NCBI RefSeq assembly: GCF_026113935.1
Contig: NZ_JAPEUL010000007.1
Coordinates: forward strand, 1 to 64,000
Reading direction: 5' to 3'
DNA length: 64,000 nt
Origin: Marinomonas rhodophyticola
GTDB taxonomy: Bacteria; Pseudomonadota; Gammaproteobacteria; Pseudomonadales; Marinomonadaceae
Shown: positions 39,138 to 48,559 of the stretch, piece by piece
Layout of the letters: every line of letters starts with the position of its first letter
Position numbering within the stretch: the first letter of the stretch is position 1
Position numbers and translations under genes: made by a program
The notes under the pieces: model-generated
Seen by the model: the letters and a program-made list of their open reading frames with translations, nothing else
What the model was told of the DNA's origin: nothing
The model's database searches: none

Positions 39138-40853
39138 TTACTTTGTCGCTCGGGTAATATCTTGATACGCTTGGAATTGTGATAAATACACTCTGCCATT
39201 GAGGTGTTGCAGGAATCCGCTGCATTCAAGGTGATCCATCACTGGGCCTTTCACCTCCGAAAGCGAGAGTGTAATGTTCAAGCTTTTCAATTGCAGGTTA
39301 AGAGCTTCTAGCATTTCTAAGGCGCTGAAATCAATTTCATTCACCGCGCTGCATTGAATCACCACATGATTAATCTCTTTGCGTTGGCTTATGGTGTCGA
39401 TGATGTGATCTTCCAAAAAGGTCGCGTTGGCAAAGAACAGGCTTTCGTCTGGTCGCAAACAAAGCAGCTGAGGTGAGGTTTCTACCTCATAGCGTTTTAC
39501 GTTACGAAAGTGCTCTGAACCCTTGATTAAGCCAACTTCGGCCACGTGCGGTTTGGATGTGCGATACAAATGCAAGGCAATGGACAGCGCTACGCCAGAA
39601 GCTACGCCAACTTCCACACCCAGCAACAAAGTAATCACAATAGTCGCGAGCACGGCATAGAAATCACTGCGAGAAAACAGCCAGGTTTTTTTCAAGATAG
39701 AGAAATCGATCAGGGTTGTGACGGCCACAATGATGGTTGCCGCGAGTGTGGCTTTGGGCAAAAAGTACAGCATGGGCGTTAAGAATAAAGACGCGATCAT
39801 AATGCCGAGCGCTGTCATGATGCTGGCAAGTTGAGTCACCGCGCCGGCATCGAAGTTCACTACAGAACGCGAAAATCCACCTGTCACCGGAAAACCACCA
39901 GATACACCCGATGCGATGTTGGCCGCACCTAAACCGATGAGTTCTTGGTTGGGTTTGACTTTTTCACGTCGTTTAGCGCCTAACGTTTTGCCAACTGAAA
40001 TGGACTCGACGTAGCCAATGATCGAAATCATCAACGCAGGCAAAGCCAGTGCTTTGATCAATTCCAGCGATGGCAAGGTGAATACCAAATTCGGTAACCC
40101 AGCCGGAATGTGGCCTGTAATGGCGACACCATGGGATTGCAGATCATACAGATAGACAACCGCAAGGCTAGAAAGCACGCCAAGAATCGGTGCGGTTTTC
40201 GCCAATGATGCCGCGGATGCTTCGGGAACCTTTAGCATGATCAAAAAGCGTTTCGCGTGACGACGAGCCAACAGCAAAAAGGCGATGACAGAAACGCCAA
40301 TCACAAAGGTCATGGGTTTAAATTGACCGATGTTTTCCAGCATAGACAGCAATTGCATAACAACATTATCACCATGGGCTTGGATGCCCAGAATGTGCTT
40401 TAACTGGCTGAGCGCAATGATGATTCCTGAAGCGGAAATAAAGCCAGAAATCACGGAGTGAGACAGCAGGTTAGTGACCATGCCGAGCTTCATGACGCCC
40501 ATAATAATCAACATGGCGCCAGACAATAGTGCGAGAGTGATCGCGCCCGTTAAATAGCTAGCCGTGCCTTGTTCAGCAATCACCGCAAGAGATGTCGCCG
40601 TCATGAGTGACGCCACGGCAACTGGGCCAACCGACAATGATGTGCTGGTGCCAAACAAAGCGTACAAAACCAAAGGTAAGATACTGGAATATAAGCCGAC
40701 TTCTGGTGGCACCCCAGCCAACATGGCGTAAGCCAGTGACTGAGGGATCAGCAACATGGTGACGATAAACGCCGCCGTGGCATCTTGGCTAAACTGCCCA
40801 CGGTGATAGGTTTTTAGCCAAGACAGAGCGGGAATGAAACGTTCAATAATCAT
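39138..40853 (-). CDS. SulP family anion transporter with STAS domain
   Basis: This 571-residue SLC26/SulP carrier has about 12-14 hydrophobic helices followed by a cytoplasmic STAS domain (about residues 440-560, with the CSAVNEIDFSALEMLEAL phospho-site-like strand-helix). The signature LIPQSLAYAMLAGVPPEVGLYSS is intact, as is GFPVTGGFSRS. SulP members move sulfate, bicarbonate and related anions. It follows the sulfide-oxidoreductase gene by 12 bases on the same strand, so here a role in moving sulfite or sulfate, the end product of persulfide oxidation, is a reasonable inference. Confidence 0.9.
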   Translation of the reverse strand: MIIERFIPALSWLKTYHRGQFSQDATAAFIVTMLLIPQSLAYAMLAGVPPEVGLYSSILPLVLYALFGTSTSLSVGPVAVASLMTATSLAVIAEQGTASYLTGAITLALLSGAMLIIMGVMKLGMVTNLLSHSVISGFISASGIIIALSQLKHILGIQAHGDNVVMQLLSMLENIGQFKPMTFVIGVSVIAFLLLARRHAKRFLIMLKVPEASAASLAKTAPILGVLSSLAVVYLYDLQSHGVAITGHIPAGLPNLVFTLPSLELIKALALPALMISIIGYVESISVGKTLGAKRREKVKPNQELIGLGAANIASGVSGGFPVTGGFSRSVVNFDAGAVTQLASIMTALGIMIASLFLTPMLYFLPKATLAATIIVAVTTLIDFSILKKTWLFSRSDFYAVLATIVITLLLGVEVGVASGVALSIALHLYRTSKPHVAEVGLIKGSEHFRNVKRYEVETSPQLLCLRPDESLFFANATFLEDHIIDTISQRKEINHVVIQCSAVNEIDFSALEMLEALNLQLKSLNITLSLSEVKGPVMDHLECSGFLQHLNGRVYLSQFQAYQDITRATK

Positions 40854-40865
40854 TGTGAGCTCTCG

Positions 40866-42462
40866 TTATTTGCGCATGGTTGGTTTAACAAACCATTCAT
40901 AGCCTTTAAGCATGCCGTGCCAGTAGAAAGGAGGTAGCAAGTCTTCTTTCAGCACCCAAGCGAGATAGGTCGGTTTGGTACCATCGTTAAGCCATTTTGG
41001 AAAGGTGGGTAATAGCTTTCCGCCATAACCAAATTCCGCCAAAACAATTTTACCGCGCTCAACCGTGAGCGGGCAGGAACCATAGCCGTCGTAGAGGGCG
41101 TGTATTGTCTTTCCGTCTATAGCGTCGGCAATATTTTGTGCTACGACAGGCGCTTGCTTACGAGCCGCCGCCATGGTTTTGGCATTGGGTGTGTTACTGA
41201 CATCACCCAATGACCAAATGTTTTTGAACGTGACGTGTTGAAGGGTTTCTTTATCCACATCGACCCAACCCGCTGCGTCGACCAATGGACTATTACGGAT
41301 GAAGTCTGGTGCCGTCTGTGGTGGGCAAACATGCAGCATATCGAACTCGGTCTCCACGATGCTTTTCTCACCATCTTTGTTTGTGGTGGCAAAATAGGCG
41401 CGTTTATTTGGACCGTCCACTTTGACTAGGTTGTGAGTGAAGTGAGTATTTACTTGGTATTTCTGAATATAACTTTCCAACGCGGGAACGTAATTGGCAA
41501 TGCCAAATAATACCGCACCAGCGTTGTAAAACGAGACATGGATGTCTTTCAGTTTGTCGTTCTTTAGCCAATGATCACAAGACAAATACATGGCTTTTTG
41601 TGGCGCGCCTGCGCATTTAATCGGCATGGGCGGTTGGCTGAATACGGCTTTACCGCCGTTTAGGTTTTTCACCAATTCCCATGTGTAAGGCGCCAAGTCG
41701 TAACGATAGTTCGAGGTCACGCCGTTGCTGCCTAATGTCGCGGATAAACCTTCAATGGCGTCCCAGTTAAGCTTGATGCCGGCCGCGACGACTAAGTACT
41801 GATAAGCGATTTTTTGGCCGTTTTCGAGCACGACGTGGTTTTCATCCGGCAAGAAAGCTTTTACCGCTTCTTTCAGCCATTTTGTATGGGCTGGAATCAC
41901 ATCCGCCATGTTACGGCGTGTGCTGGCCGCTTTAAAAACACCACCGCCAACCAATGTCCAACCTAGGTTGATAAAAATGACTTTCAGCTGGATCAATCAA
42001 ACAAATTTTCAAGCTAGGTTTGCGTTTTAATAAACTGGCGGCGGTGGCAATCCCCGCTGAGCCTGCACCGACTACGACCACATCGTATTGGGCTGTTGCT
42101 TTGTTGTCTTGAGCAATAGACGCTGTTTCAGGAAAAGATTCTTGCGCCGCTTGCCAAATTTGGCTTGAGCGATTACCTGTGCGGCAATAGGCATGGACAT
42201 TTTCATCACTTTTCAAGGCCAATCTGAATGCCTCTACATCGGATGGCTGCATTTGTCCGCCAGCAAACGGAATGTGTTCGGTTTTGATGTTTTTCGTTTT
42301 TGCGTAAGCGGCAACATCGGCAAAAGACAGTTGACCTTCTTCTTCGTCATTTGGGCGGTTACAAATGATAAGCGTGACACCGGATTCTGCTAAAGCGTCT
42401 ACATCGTCTAAACGGATTTGCTCAGATACGGAATAATGGTCTGTGATTATTTTGCGTAACAT
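40866..42462 (-). CDS. DUF442–sulfide:quinone oxidoreductase fusion, frameshifted
   Basis: This two-domain protein has about 531 residues. Residues 1-110 form a DUF442 (TIGR01244) domain, a rhodanese/phosphatase fold with active loop AYCRTGNRSSQIW. From about 128 on it is an FAD-dependent SQR-like oxidoreductase with VVVVGAGSAGIATAASLL, PIKCAGAPQKAMYLSC, HVCPPQTAPDFI and GSCPLTVERGKI. It should oxidise sulfide to sulfane sulfur and reduce quinone, with the DUF442 domain passing the sulfur on. An extra A in CAACCTAGGTTGG (about 41968) breaks the frame inside SHFYQPGWTLVGGG. It sits between the persulfide dioxygenase and SulP genes. Confidence 0.88.
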
Positions 42463-42535
42463 GGTGGTTCTCTCTTTTATCATGTCACCGACTAACGTGA
42501 GGTGACTTATTGTTTTTGTTGATGATAGTTACGAT

Positions 42536-43417
42536 TTATTTAAACGCATTCAATGGAACCTTTAAGTAAGACAAACCGTTCTCTTCTGGCTCCGGCATGT
42601 GGCCTGCTCGCATATTGATTTGCAGAGAAGGCAAAATCAGGCGAGGCATGGCCAGTGTTTTGTCGCGGGTTTCACGTAGAGTAACGAAGGCTTCTTTGCT
42701 CATACCCTGTTTGACATGAATGTTTTGTTCTTTTTGTATTTTTACTGTGGTTTGGTATTCCAGCGCGCGACCATTCGGGCAATAGTCATGACACATGAAA
42801 ATGCGATGATCTTCTGGTAACGCTAAGATTTTTTGAACAGAATCGAATAAAACCTCTGCATTGCCGCCGGGAAAATCGGCACGAGCCGTACCAGCATCAG
42901 GCATAAATAAAGTATCGCCAACAAAGACGGCATCCCCTAAAACATGGGTGAAGCAGGCTGGTGTATGGCCTGGTGTGTGCATGGCAACACATTGCATACC
43001 ACCCACCATGTAGCGTTCGCCGTCATGGAACAGATGATCGAATTGGGAGCCATCGTGAAGGAAATCTGTATTTTCATTAAATACCTTAGCAAAGGTGTCT
43101 TGTACTATGGTGATGTGTTCGCCAATGCCAATTTTACCGCCCACTTTACTTTGTATGTAAGGTGCCGCAGATAAGTGGTCTGCATGAACATGGGTTTCAA
43201 TTAACCATTCCACTGTCAATTGGTTGTGAGTGACATAGTCAATAATCTCATCAGCGCTCTTATGAGAAGTGCCACCTGATGCGTAATCAAAGTCTAAAAC
43301 ACTGTCGACAATCGCGCAGCTGGATGAATTAGGGTCTTTTACAACATAGGAAAAGGTGCTGGAATCCTTGTCAAAAAAAGTCGTTACCTTAGGCTGTAGA
43401 ATAGGATTTGTGGTCAT
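42536..43417 (-). CDS. Persulfide dioxygenase (Blh/ETHE1-like)
   Basis: This 293-residue metallo-beta-lactamase-fold enzyme is expected to oxidise glutathione persulfide to sulfite with non-haem iron. Metal ligands are in ETHVHADHLSAA, MHTPGHTPACF, FVGDTLFMPDAG and CHDYCPNG, matching the Blh/PDO branch. Length is normal. It is the first gene of the operon driven by a sigma-54 promoter and divergent from the FisR-type regulator. It is followed by the DUF442–SQR gene after 73 bases. Confidence 0.9.
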   Translation of the reverse strand: MTTNPILQPKVTTFFDKDSSTFSYVVKDPNSSSCAIVDSVLDFDYASGGTSHKSADEIIDYVTHNQLTVEWLIETHVHADHLSAAPYIQSKVGGKIGIGEHITIVQDTFAKVFNENTDFLHDGSQFDHLFHDGERYMVGGMQCVAMHTPGHTPACFTHVLGDAVFVGDTLFMPDAGTARADFPGGNAEVLFDSVQKILALPEDHRIFMCHDYCPNGRALEYQTTVKIQKEQNIHVKQGMSKEAFVTLRETRDKTLAMPRLILPSLQINMRAGHMPEPEENGLSYLKVPLNAFK

Positions 43418-43485
43418 TTTTTTGCCTCACTGTGTTGTTTTGTGCCGAGTAGATGGTCCACTTAACGGCTCGTTAATCTAGTTAA

Positions 43486-43501
43486 GGCAGAAAGTGTGCC
43501 A
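43486..43501 (-). promoter_or_regulatory. Sigma-54 promoter of persulfide operon
   Basis: On the minus strand it reads TGGCAC-N5-CTGCC, a perfect -24 box and a -12 box with the essential GC. The predicted start is near 43475, about 58 bases before the dioxygenase ATG. Confidence 0.75.
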
Positions 43502-43527
43502 ATACTTTTATAATTTATTAAAGTATT
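43501..43527. promoter_or_regulatory. Inverted repeat next to the sigma-54 promoter
   Basis: AATACTTT and AAAGTATT form an 8-bp perfect inverted repeat around 11 A/T bases, abutting the -24 box. It may be a second activator or repressor site, or an easily melted or bent element. Confidence 0.4.
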
Positions 43528-43596
43528 GATATTTATTGTTTTTTTAATTTTTATTGGTTTTGCTTATAGAATTAGCTTTGACTAATGTATTGGGTT

Positions 43597-43634
43597 TTGT
43601 CATATTTGTCTTTTAATTTTGCCAAATATGACAA
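43597..43634. promoter_or_regulatory. Probable FisR upstream activating site
   Basis: TTGTCATATTTG and CAAATATGACAA form a perfect 12-bp inverted repeat with a 14-base spacer. Its centre lies about 140 bases upstream of the predicted sigma-54 start, the usual place for an enhancer-binding protein. It ends 7 bases before the regulator's ATG, so it may also autoregulate that gene. Confidence 0.6.
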
Positions 43635-43641
43635 CGCCTGT

Positions 43642-44992
43642 ATGAACATTATCGCTTCAGATTCACCCATTTATGAAGGGCTAGCAAACATGCTAGAGGG
43701 CTATGATTGCCCAGCCATTTTGGTTTCTGTCGATTACCAAATTCTTGCCATCAATCAGCTCTATCGAGAAGAGTTTGGGGACGTTCCGTTACAAAAAAAA
43801 CGCCGCTGTTTTGAGGTTTCCCATGGTTATAGTGTGCCTTGTGATGAAGCGGGGGAAGATTGTCCTCTTTCCGCTACTTTACAGTCTGGTCATAAAGAGC
43901 GTGTTTTGCATATCCATCAAACCCCAAGAGGCAAAGAACACGTCGCAGTTGAAATGCTGCCAATTCATGATAGCCAAGGGAAACTCTTGTTCTTTGTTGA
44001 GCTATTGCGTGCTATTTCAGTGGCGAGTACGGGAAAGGCAAACAACAAGTTAGTGGGGGCAAGTAAATCGTTTAACCAGATGCTGGAGAAGGTTACTAGA
44101 GTGAGTCCAAGCGATGCGTCGGTGCTGCTATTGGGTGAATCTGGTAGTGGTAAAGAACTGGTGGCAAACGCGATTCATCAGGGTAGTAGTCGGGCAGGGA
44201 ATGCTTTGGTGACTTTAGAATGCTCAGGTCTGACGGATTCGCTATTTGAAAGTGAATTGTTTGGTCACATCAAAGGCTCTTTTACGGGGGCGCATAGTAG
44301 TCGTACTGGGTTGGTTGAGCTTGCCAATGGTGGCACATTGTTTTTGGATGAGATCGGCGATGTGCCCTTGTCTATGCAGGTTAAATTATTGCGTCTGATC
44401 GAAACGCGATCGTTTCGCCCCGTAGGTTCTTCTACTATTAAACACAGCCATTTTCGTTTGGTGTGCGCGACCCATAAAAACCTCGCACAAATGGTAAAGG
44501 CAGGAGAGTTTCGCCAAGACTTGTATTATCGTATTAATGTGTTTCCTATCTATGTGCCCTCATTACGTGAACGGCAGGATGATTTGGCGTTGTTGATATC
44601 AACGTTGTTAAAACGCCTAAGCGAGCGAAAAGAGTACCATTTAACCGACTCAGCGTTGCAAATTTTAAAGCGTCATGACTTCCCCGGAAACATTCGTGAG
44701 CTGAGTAATATTCTAAACCGAGCGATTCTATTGAGCGACACCAACCTTATTGATCGGCACACGATCCAAGAGAGCTTGAATATTGATCATGAACTGCATC
44801 AGCAAAGTGATCGAACAAGTTCAACCCAGGAGCCTCAATTCTTCTGCTAACACTAAAATGGCGTGGGTGGACTTAAAAACAGCGGAACAGCGTTATCTTT
44901 CAGACCTTATGGCGTTTTATGATAACGACAAGGAGAAAGTTGCCAAGATTGCCGGAATCAGCCTACGTTCTTTGTATCGGAAATTGGAGTAA
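43642..44992 (+). CDS. fisR: FisR-type sigma-54 activator, sulfane-sulfur sensing, frameshifted
   Basis: This sigma-54 enhancer-binding protein has about 450 residues. The N-terminal sensory part carries Cys56, Cys67 and Cys74, spaced 11 and 7, matching the spacing I recall for the FisR triad that reacts with polysulfides. The AAA+ core has Walker A GESGSGKE, ESELFGHIKGSFTGAH (GSFTGA in place of GAFTGA) and LFLDEIGDVP. A Fis-type helix-turn-helix ends it (EKVAKIAGISLRSLYRKLE). An extra C in GAGCCTC at 44830-44836 separates the HTH from the core. The ATG at 43642 is chosen because the upstream open frame crosses the inverted-repeat operator. Confidence 0.85.
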
Positions 44993-45132
44993 GTAGACCG
45001 TTCTAAAATATTATGGCATAAAGTATCAAAAGCTGAGTTAAATTTATTAAATAAGATACTTATAGTTGAGTCAGCGTTGCCTTGAATCCTTACTATAAAG
45101 ACTCATAAGGTTAAAACAGTAAGGTGATAAGC

Positions 45133-45666
45133 ATGAGTAAAGTATTTATTATGGCGGCAGCGTTAAGCAGCTTAGTGTCAATGAATAGCAATGCATTTGA
45201 GCTAACAAGTCAAGATATTCAAGAGGGGAAGAAAATACCACAAGCGTTTGAGTTTAATGGTTTTGGTTGTTCAGGATCGAATAAATCCCCACAACTGCAG
45301 TGGACAGATGTGCCAAAAGGTACAAAGAGTTTTGCTATTACCGCATACGATCCGGACGCACCGTCTGGAAGTGGTTGGTGGCATTGGTCAGCGTTTAATA
45401 TCCCGGCTTCTGTTACGTCCTTGGCTCAAGGGGCAGATTTAACTAAGCTTGGTGCAACGGAGCTGAAGTCAGATTATGGTAGTGTTGGCTTTGGCGGTGT
45501 TTGTCCTCCACGAGGCGATAATATGCACCGTTATCAGTTTACTGTTTGGGCGTTACCAGTAGAAAAACTGGATTTAAGTGCTGACGTATCTGCTGCATTA
45601 GCTGGCTTTACCGTTCGTAGCATGGCAATTGGCAAAGCTATGTTAGTCGCACCTTATAATCGTTAA
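45133..45666 (+). CDS. YbhB/YbcL family PEBP protein, exported
   Basis: This 177-residue phosphatidylethanolamine-binding-like protein has a signal peptide (MSKVFIMAAALSSLVSMNSNA), so it acts in the periplasm. Family motifs are KSPQLQW, YDPDAPSGSGWWHWSAFNIP, and HRYQFTVWALP. The biological role of bacterial members is unclear. The ATG follows AAGGTGATAAGC. An AraC-type regulator follows 23 bases later and is probably co-transcribed. Confidence 0.88.
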   Translation: MSKVFIMAAALSSLVSMNSNAFELTSQDIQEGKKIPQAFEFNGFGCSGSNKSPQLQWTDVPKGTKSFAITAYDPDAPSGSGWWHWSAFNIPASVTSLAQGADLTKLGATELKSDYGSVGFGGVCPPRGDNMHRYQFTVWALPVEKLDLSADVSAALAGFTVRSMAIGKAMLVAPYNR

Positions 45667-45689
45667 TCAAACATCTATTAGGAGTAAAA

Positions 45690-46463
45690 ATGCGCCCCAC
45701 ATTTAAAGTCAGTCAAGTGTATGGTTTACAAACACAGCGACTGCGCAATGTGGCCATTCTTACTCCTAGTCTTTTCAAAATTCGTTCAGGACGGAAGCGT
45801 TTGTTTTGGCAGGATGATGTGTTGGATTTTGATGCCTCAACATTATTGCTAACGAAAGCAGGGCAACAACTGACGTTTGAAAATGAGCCAACCAAAGAAC
45901 GTTTCTTGTCAGTGCAGATGAGTTTTTTATTGCCGCCTGCAGAAGACATGATAGAGACGAGTATCAAGATGGCTGATAATGAATGCTCGCCACGCTTCAA
46001 GCCTAATCGTTCAGTGATGGCAAGTCTCGATTTTTTGCTGGAATTAGATACACAAAGTGTGAGTGAAACGTCTCAGGCGTATTGGTTAAATGGCTTTTAT
46101 CAACAATTGGCTGAAGCGGGCAAGCTTCATCTTATCTTTGAAGGACATTCTGTTTCTTTTGAGCAAAAAATCACGGAGTTTTTACAACAAGCACCATGGC
46201 AAGATTATCAATTGGATCAAGTCGCTACGCATTTTTCGATGAGTCGGGCGACCTTGATTCGCCGTTTGAAAGAAGAAAATACGCAGTTTAGAACTTTGTT
46301 AACTCGAGTGCGTATGAATCATGCGATTAGCCTGATGCAACAAGGTTACCGCCAGCAAATAGACATTGCGGTGCGCTGTGGTTATCAGTCGCAAGAACGT
46401 TTTAGTCAGCGCTTTTATAAGTCGTTTGGGATTACGCCAGGTCAATATATAAAAACACTTTAA
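45690..46463 (+). CDS. AraC family transcriptional regulator
   Basis: This 257-residue regulator has an N-terminal cupin-like sensing part (residues 1-130) and a C-terminal double helix-turn-helix (about 160-255). The HTH motifs are FSMSRATLIRRLKEE and the consensus CGYQSQERFSQRFYKSFGITPGQY. It may regulate the PEBP gene with which it seems to form an operon. The ligand is unknown. AGGAG sits before its ATG. Confidence 0.88.
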   Translation: MRPTFKVSQVYGLQTQRLRNVAILTPSLFKIRSGRKRLFWQDDVLDFDASTLLLTKAGQQLTFENEPTKERFLSVQMSFLLPPAEDMIETSIKMADNECSPRFKPNRSVMASLDFLLELDTQSVSETSQAYWLNGFYQQLAEAGKLHLIFEGHSVSFEQKITEFLQQAPWQDYQLDQVATHFSMSRATLIRRLKEENTQFRTLLTRVRMNHAISLMQQGYRQQIDIAVRCGYQSQERFSQRFYKSFGITPGQYIKTL

Positions 46464-46484
46464 GACGTCTCTTTAAATTAAAAG

Positions 46485-47628
46485 TTACCCCAGTTTCTTC
46501 TTGAAGCGTAATGACGCAATGAGGATTCCGCCGATAGTAAAGAGCCTCTAGCCATAATGCGTCTTTGCCTAATAAAAGCAGGCTGGCATCTCGTAATGCA
46601 ATGGCGCGGATCATACGCATAAAGTGAGTGACAGGCAGGGCTTCGGCAATCCATTGGGCGGCGACTGGCATGGCATCGTAAGGAAACATAAATCCTGATA
46701 GTAATATCGATGGCAGTAGAATAAATATCGTCATCTGCATTGCCTGCAATTGCGTTTTGGCAATGGTGGAAAGTACCAATCCAAGGGTTAAGCTGGCAAA
46801 GATAAACAGAATGGAGCCACCAAGCAGTGACAGTAAACTGCCTTGAATCGGCACTGAAAACACCCAATGCCCCACGCTTAAAATAATGGCGACTTGTAAT
46901 AGCCCGACTAAAACATAAGGCGCTATTTTTCCTATCATCAGTTCCATTGGGCGTACTGGCGTGGTGATGAGAAATTCCATATTGCCATGTTCGTGTTCCC
47001 GAACGATGGCCGCCGAGGTAAATAAAATCATCGTCATGGTCAAAATCACCGCTACCAAGCCTGGCACGATATTCACCACGGTTCTTTGTTCTGGGTTGAA
47101 GTATTGCACGACTTCAAAGCTGGGCGAGGTACGTATAGCCGTATGGTTGGCCACTTCGTCTAAGGGCATATCGCGTAAGGCTCTAATGGTTGAGGCAATG
47201 ACGGTATCTGAGCCATCAACTATCCATTGCCCTATTGGCTGAGTGAGTGGTGAATCTATTTGTTTATGATCGTAGAGCGGATGATTGAATAGACGGCGTG
47301 TCATATCGGCGGGTAAATACAGTACGGCTCTGATCTCGCCTTTGGTAATGGCGACTTCGGCGTCTTTTATGGAGCGATAACGGGCAATAAAATCGACGGA
47401 TTGCGTCGCTACCAGTGCGTGTTCCACGGCTCGACTTTCCGAGGTCTGACTGAGGTCGACAAGGCCAACGGGTATGTGTCTGGCATCGGTGTTAATCGCA
47501 TAACCAAACAGCATGAGTTGTACCAGAGGTATCATGATGATCATGCCAAAGGTCATTCTGTCTCGGGAGAGCTGCTTTAATTCTTTGACGAAAATGGCAT
47601 ACACTCTAATCCACATACTAATCCCCAT
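46485..47628 (-). CDS. ABC-2 type transporter permease (YbhS-like), frameshifted
   Basis: This inner-membrane ABC exporter permease has about 380 residues, a large periplasmic loop after the first helix and five helices in the C-terminal half. Family marks are FVKELKQLSRDRMTFGMIIMIP near the N-terminus and REHEHGNMEFLITTPV. An extra base in GAGCCTC (46542-46548) derails the last 20 codons; corrected, the protein ends LFTIGGILIASLRFKKKLG at 46485 and no longer overlaps the AraC gene. The ATG at 47628 has GGAGG five bases upstream and overlaps the ATPase gene. Confidence 0.88.
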
Positions 47629-48559
47629 GACGTCCTCCGGTGCAGGTAACAAACACGTCTTCAAGGCTAGGGCGAGCTAATATTGTTTCTCGGCTATCAC
47701 TAAGTTCAGAGATAAAGCCCAGAGGATCTAGTACTTTTTTCTTTACCAATACTCTAAGATGAGCACCAATTTGTGCCGCAGAGAGAATTTCTGGGTGCTG
47801 GGTTAGTGTCTGTTTGAGTTGTCTTAATTTATTACCGCTGACTTCCACCACGGTGGCAGGCATGGCGTCCATTAGAGCTTGAGGTGAGCCGTCTGCGCGT
47901 TTATTCCCGTCTTCCATAATCGCCAAAGCATGGCAGCGTTCAGCTTCATCCATGTAATGGGTGGACACTAGAATAGTGGTGCCAGCGGCGCAGAGATCGA
48001 ACAATCTTTCCCAGAACTCTCGACGGTTTTCAGGGTCGACTGCTGACGTTGGCTCGTCTAGAAAGAGTAATTCTGGAGAATGGAGCGTGGCGCAGGCCAA
48101 AGCAAGGCGCTGTTTTTGTCCACCGCTCATGGAACCTGCAAACTGCTTGGTTTGTTTTTCTAAATCGTATAAAGCCAGTAATTCTTCGAGGCGGGCTTTT
48201 TTGCGCTTTCCCGCAAAACCATAAATAGCACCGACAAAATTGAGGTTCTCTCGCACGGTTAGGTTGTCGTACAAGGAAAATTTCTGCGTCATGTAGCCGA
48301 TGCGTTTCTTAAGGGATTCTTCATGACCTAACAGCGGTTTGCCTAAAATAGTGACGTCACCTTCGCTGGCTTCTAATAACCCAGTGAGCAGGCGAATGCT
48401 GGTGGATTTTCCGCAACCATTGGGACCAAGAAAGCCATAAATGCTGCCTTTAGGGATGTTTAAATCCAGTTTATTTACCGCAATGTTATCGCCAAAACGT
48501 TTGGTTAATCCTTTGGCTTCAATGGCGTATTCTACTTGATCTGATCCGCTGAAAATCAT
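47618..48559 (-). CDS. ABC transporter ATP-binding protein (YbhF-like)
   Basis: This 313-residue ATPase energises the adjacent permease. Walker A is GPNGCGKST, the signature is MSGGQKQRLALA, Walker B is ELLFLDEPTS, and the H-loop is VSTHYMDEA. It has one nucleotide-binding domain, while E. coli YbhF has two, so the working transporter probably uses a homodimer. It overlaps both neighbours by a few bases, a tight operon. Confidence 0.92.
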   Translation of the reverse strand: MIFSGSDQVEYAIEAKGLTKRFGDNIAVNKLDLNIPKGSIYGFLGPNGCGKSTSIRLLTGLLEASEGDVTILGKPLLGHEESLKKRIGYMTQKFSLYDNLTVRENLNFVGAIYGFAGKRKKARLEELLALYDLEKQTKQFAGSMSGGQKQRLALACATLHSPELLFLDEPTSAVDPENRREFWERLFDLCAAGTTILVSTHYMDEAERCHALAIMEDGNKRADGSPQALMDAMPATVVEVSGNKLRQLKQTLTQHPEILSAAQIGAHLRVLVKKKVLDPLGFISELSDSRETILARPSLEDVFVTCTGGRHGD

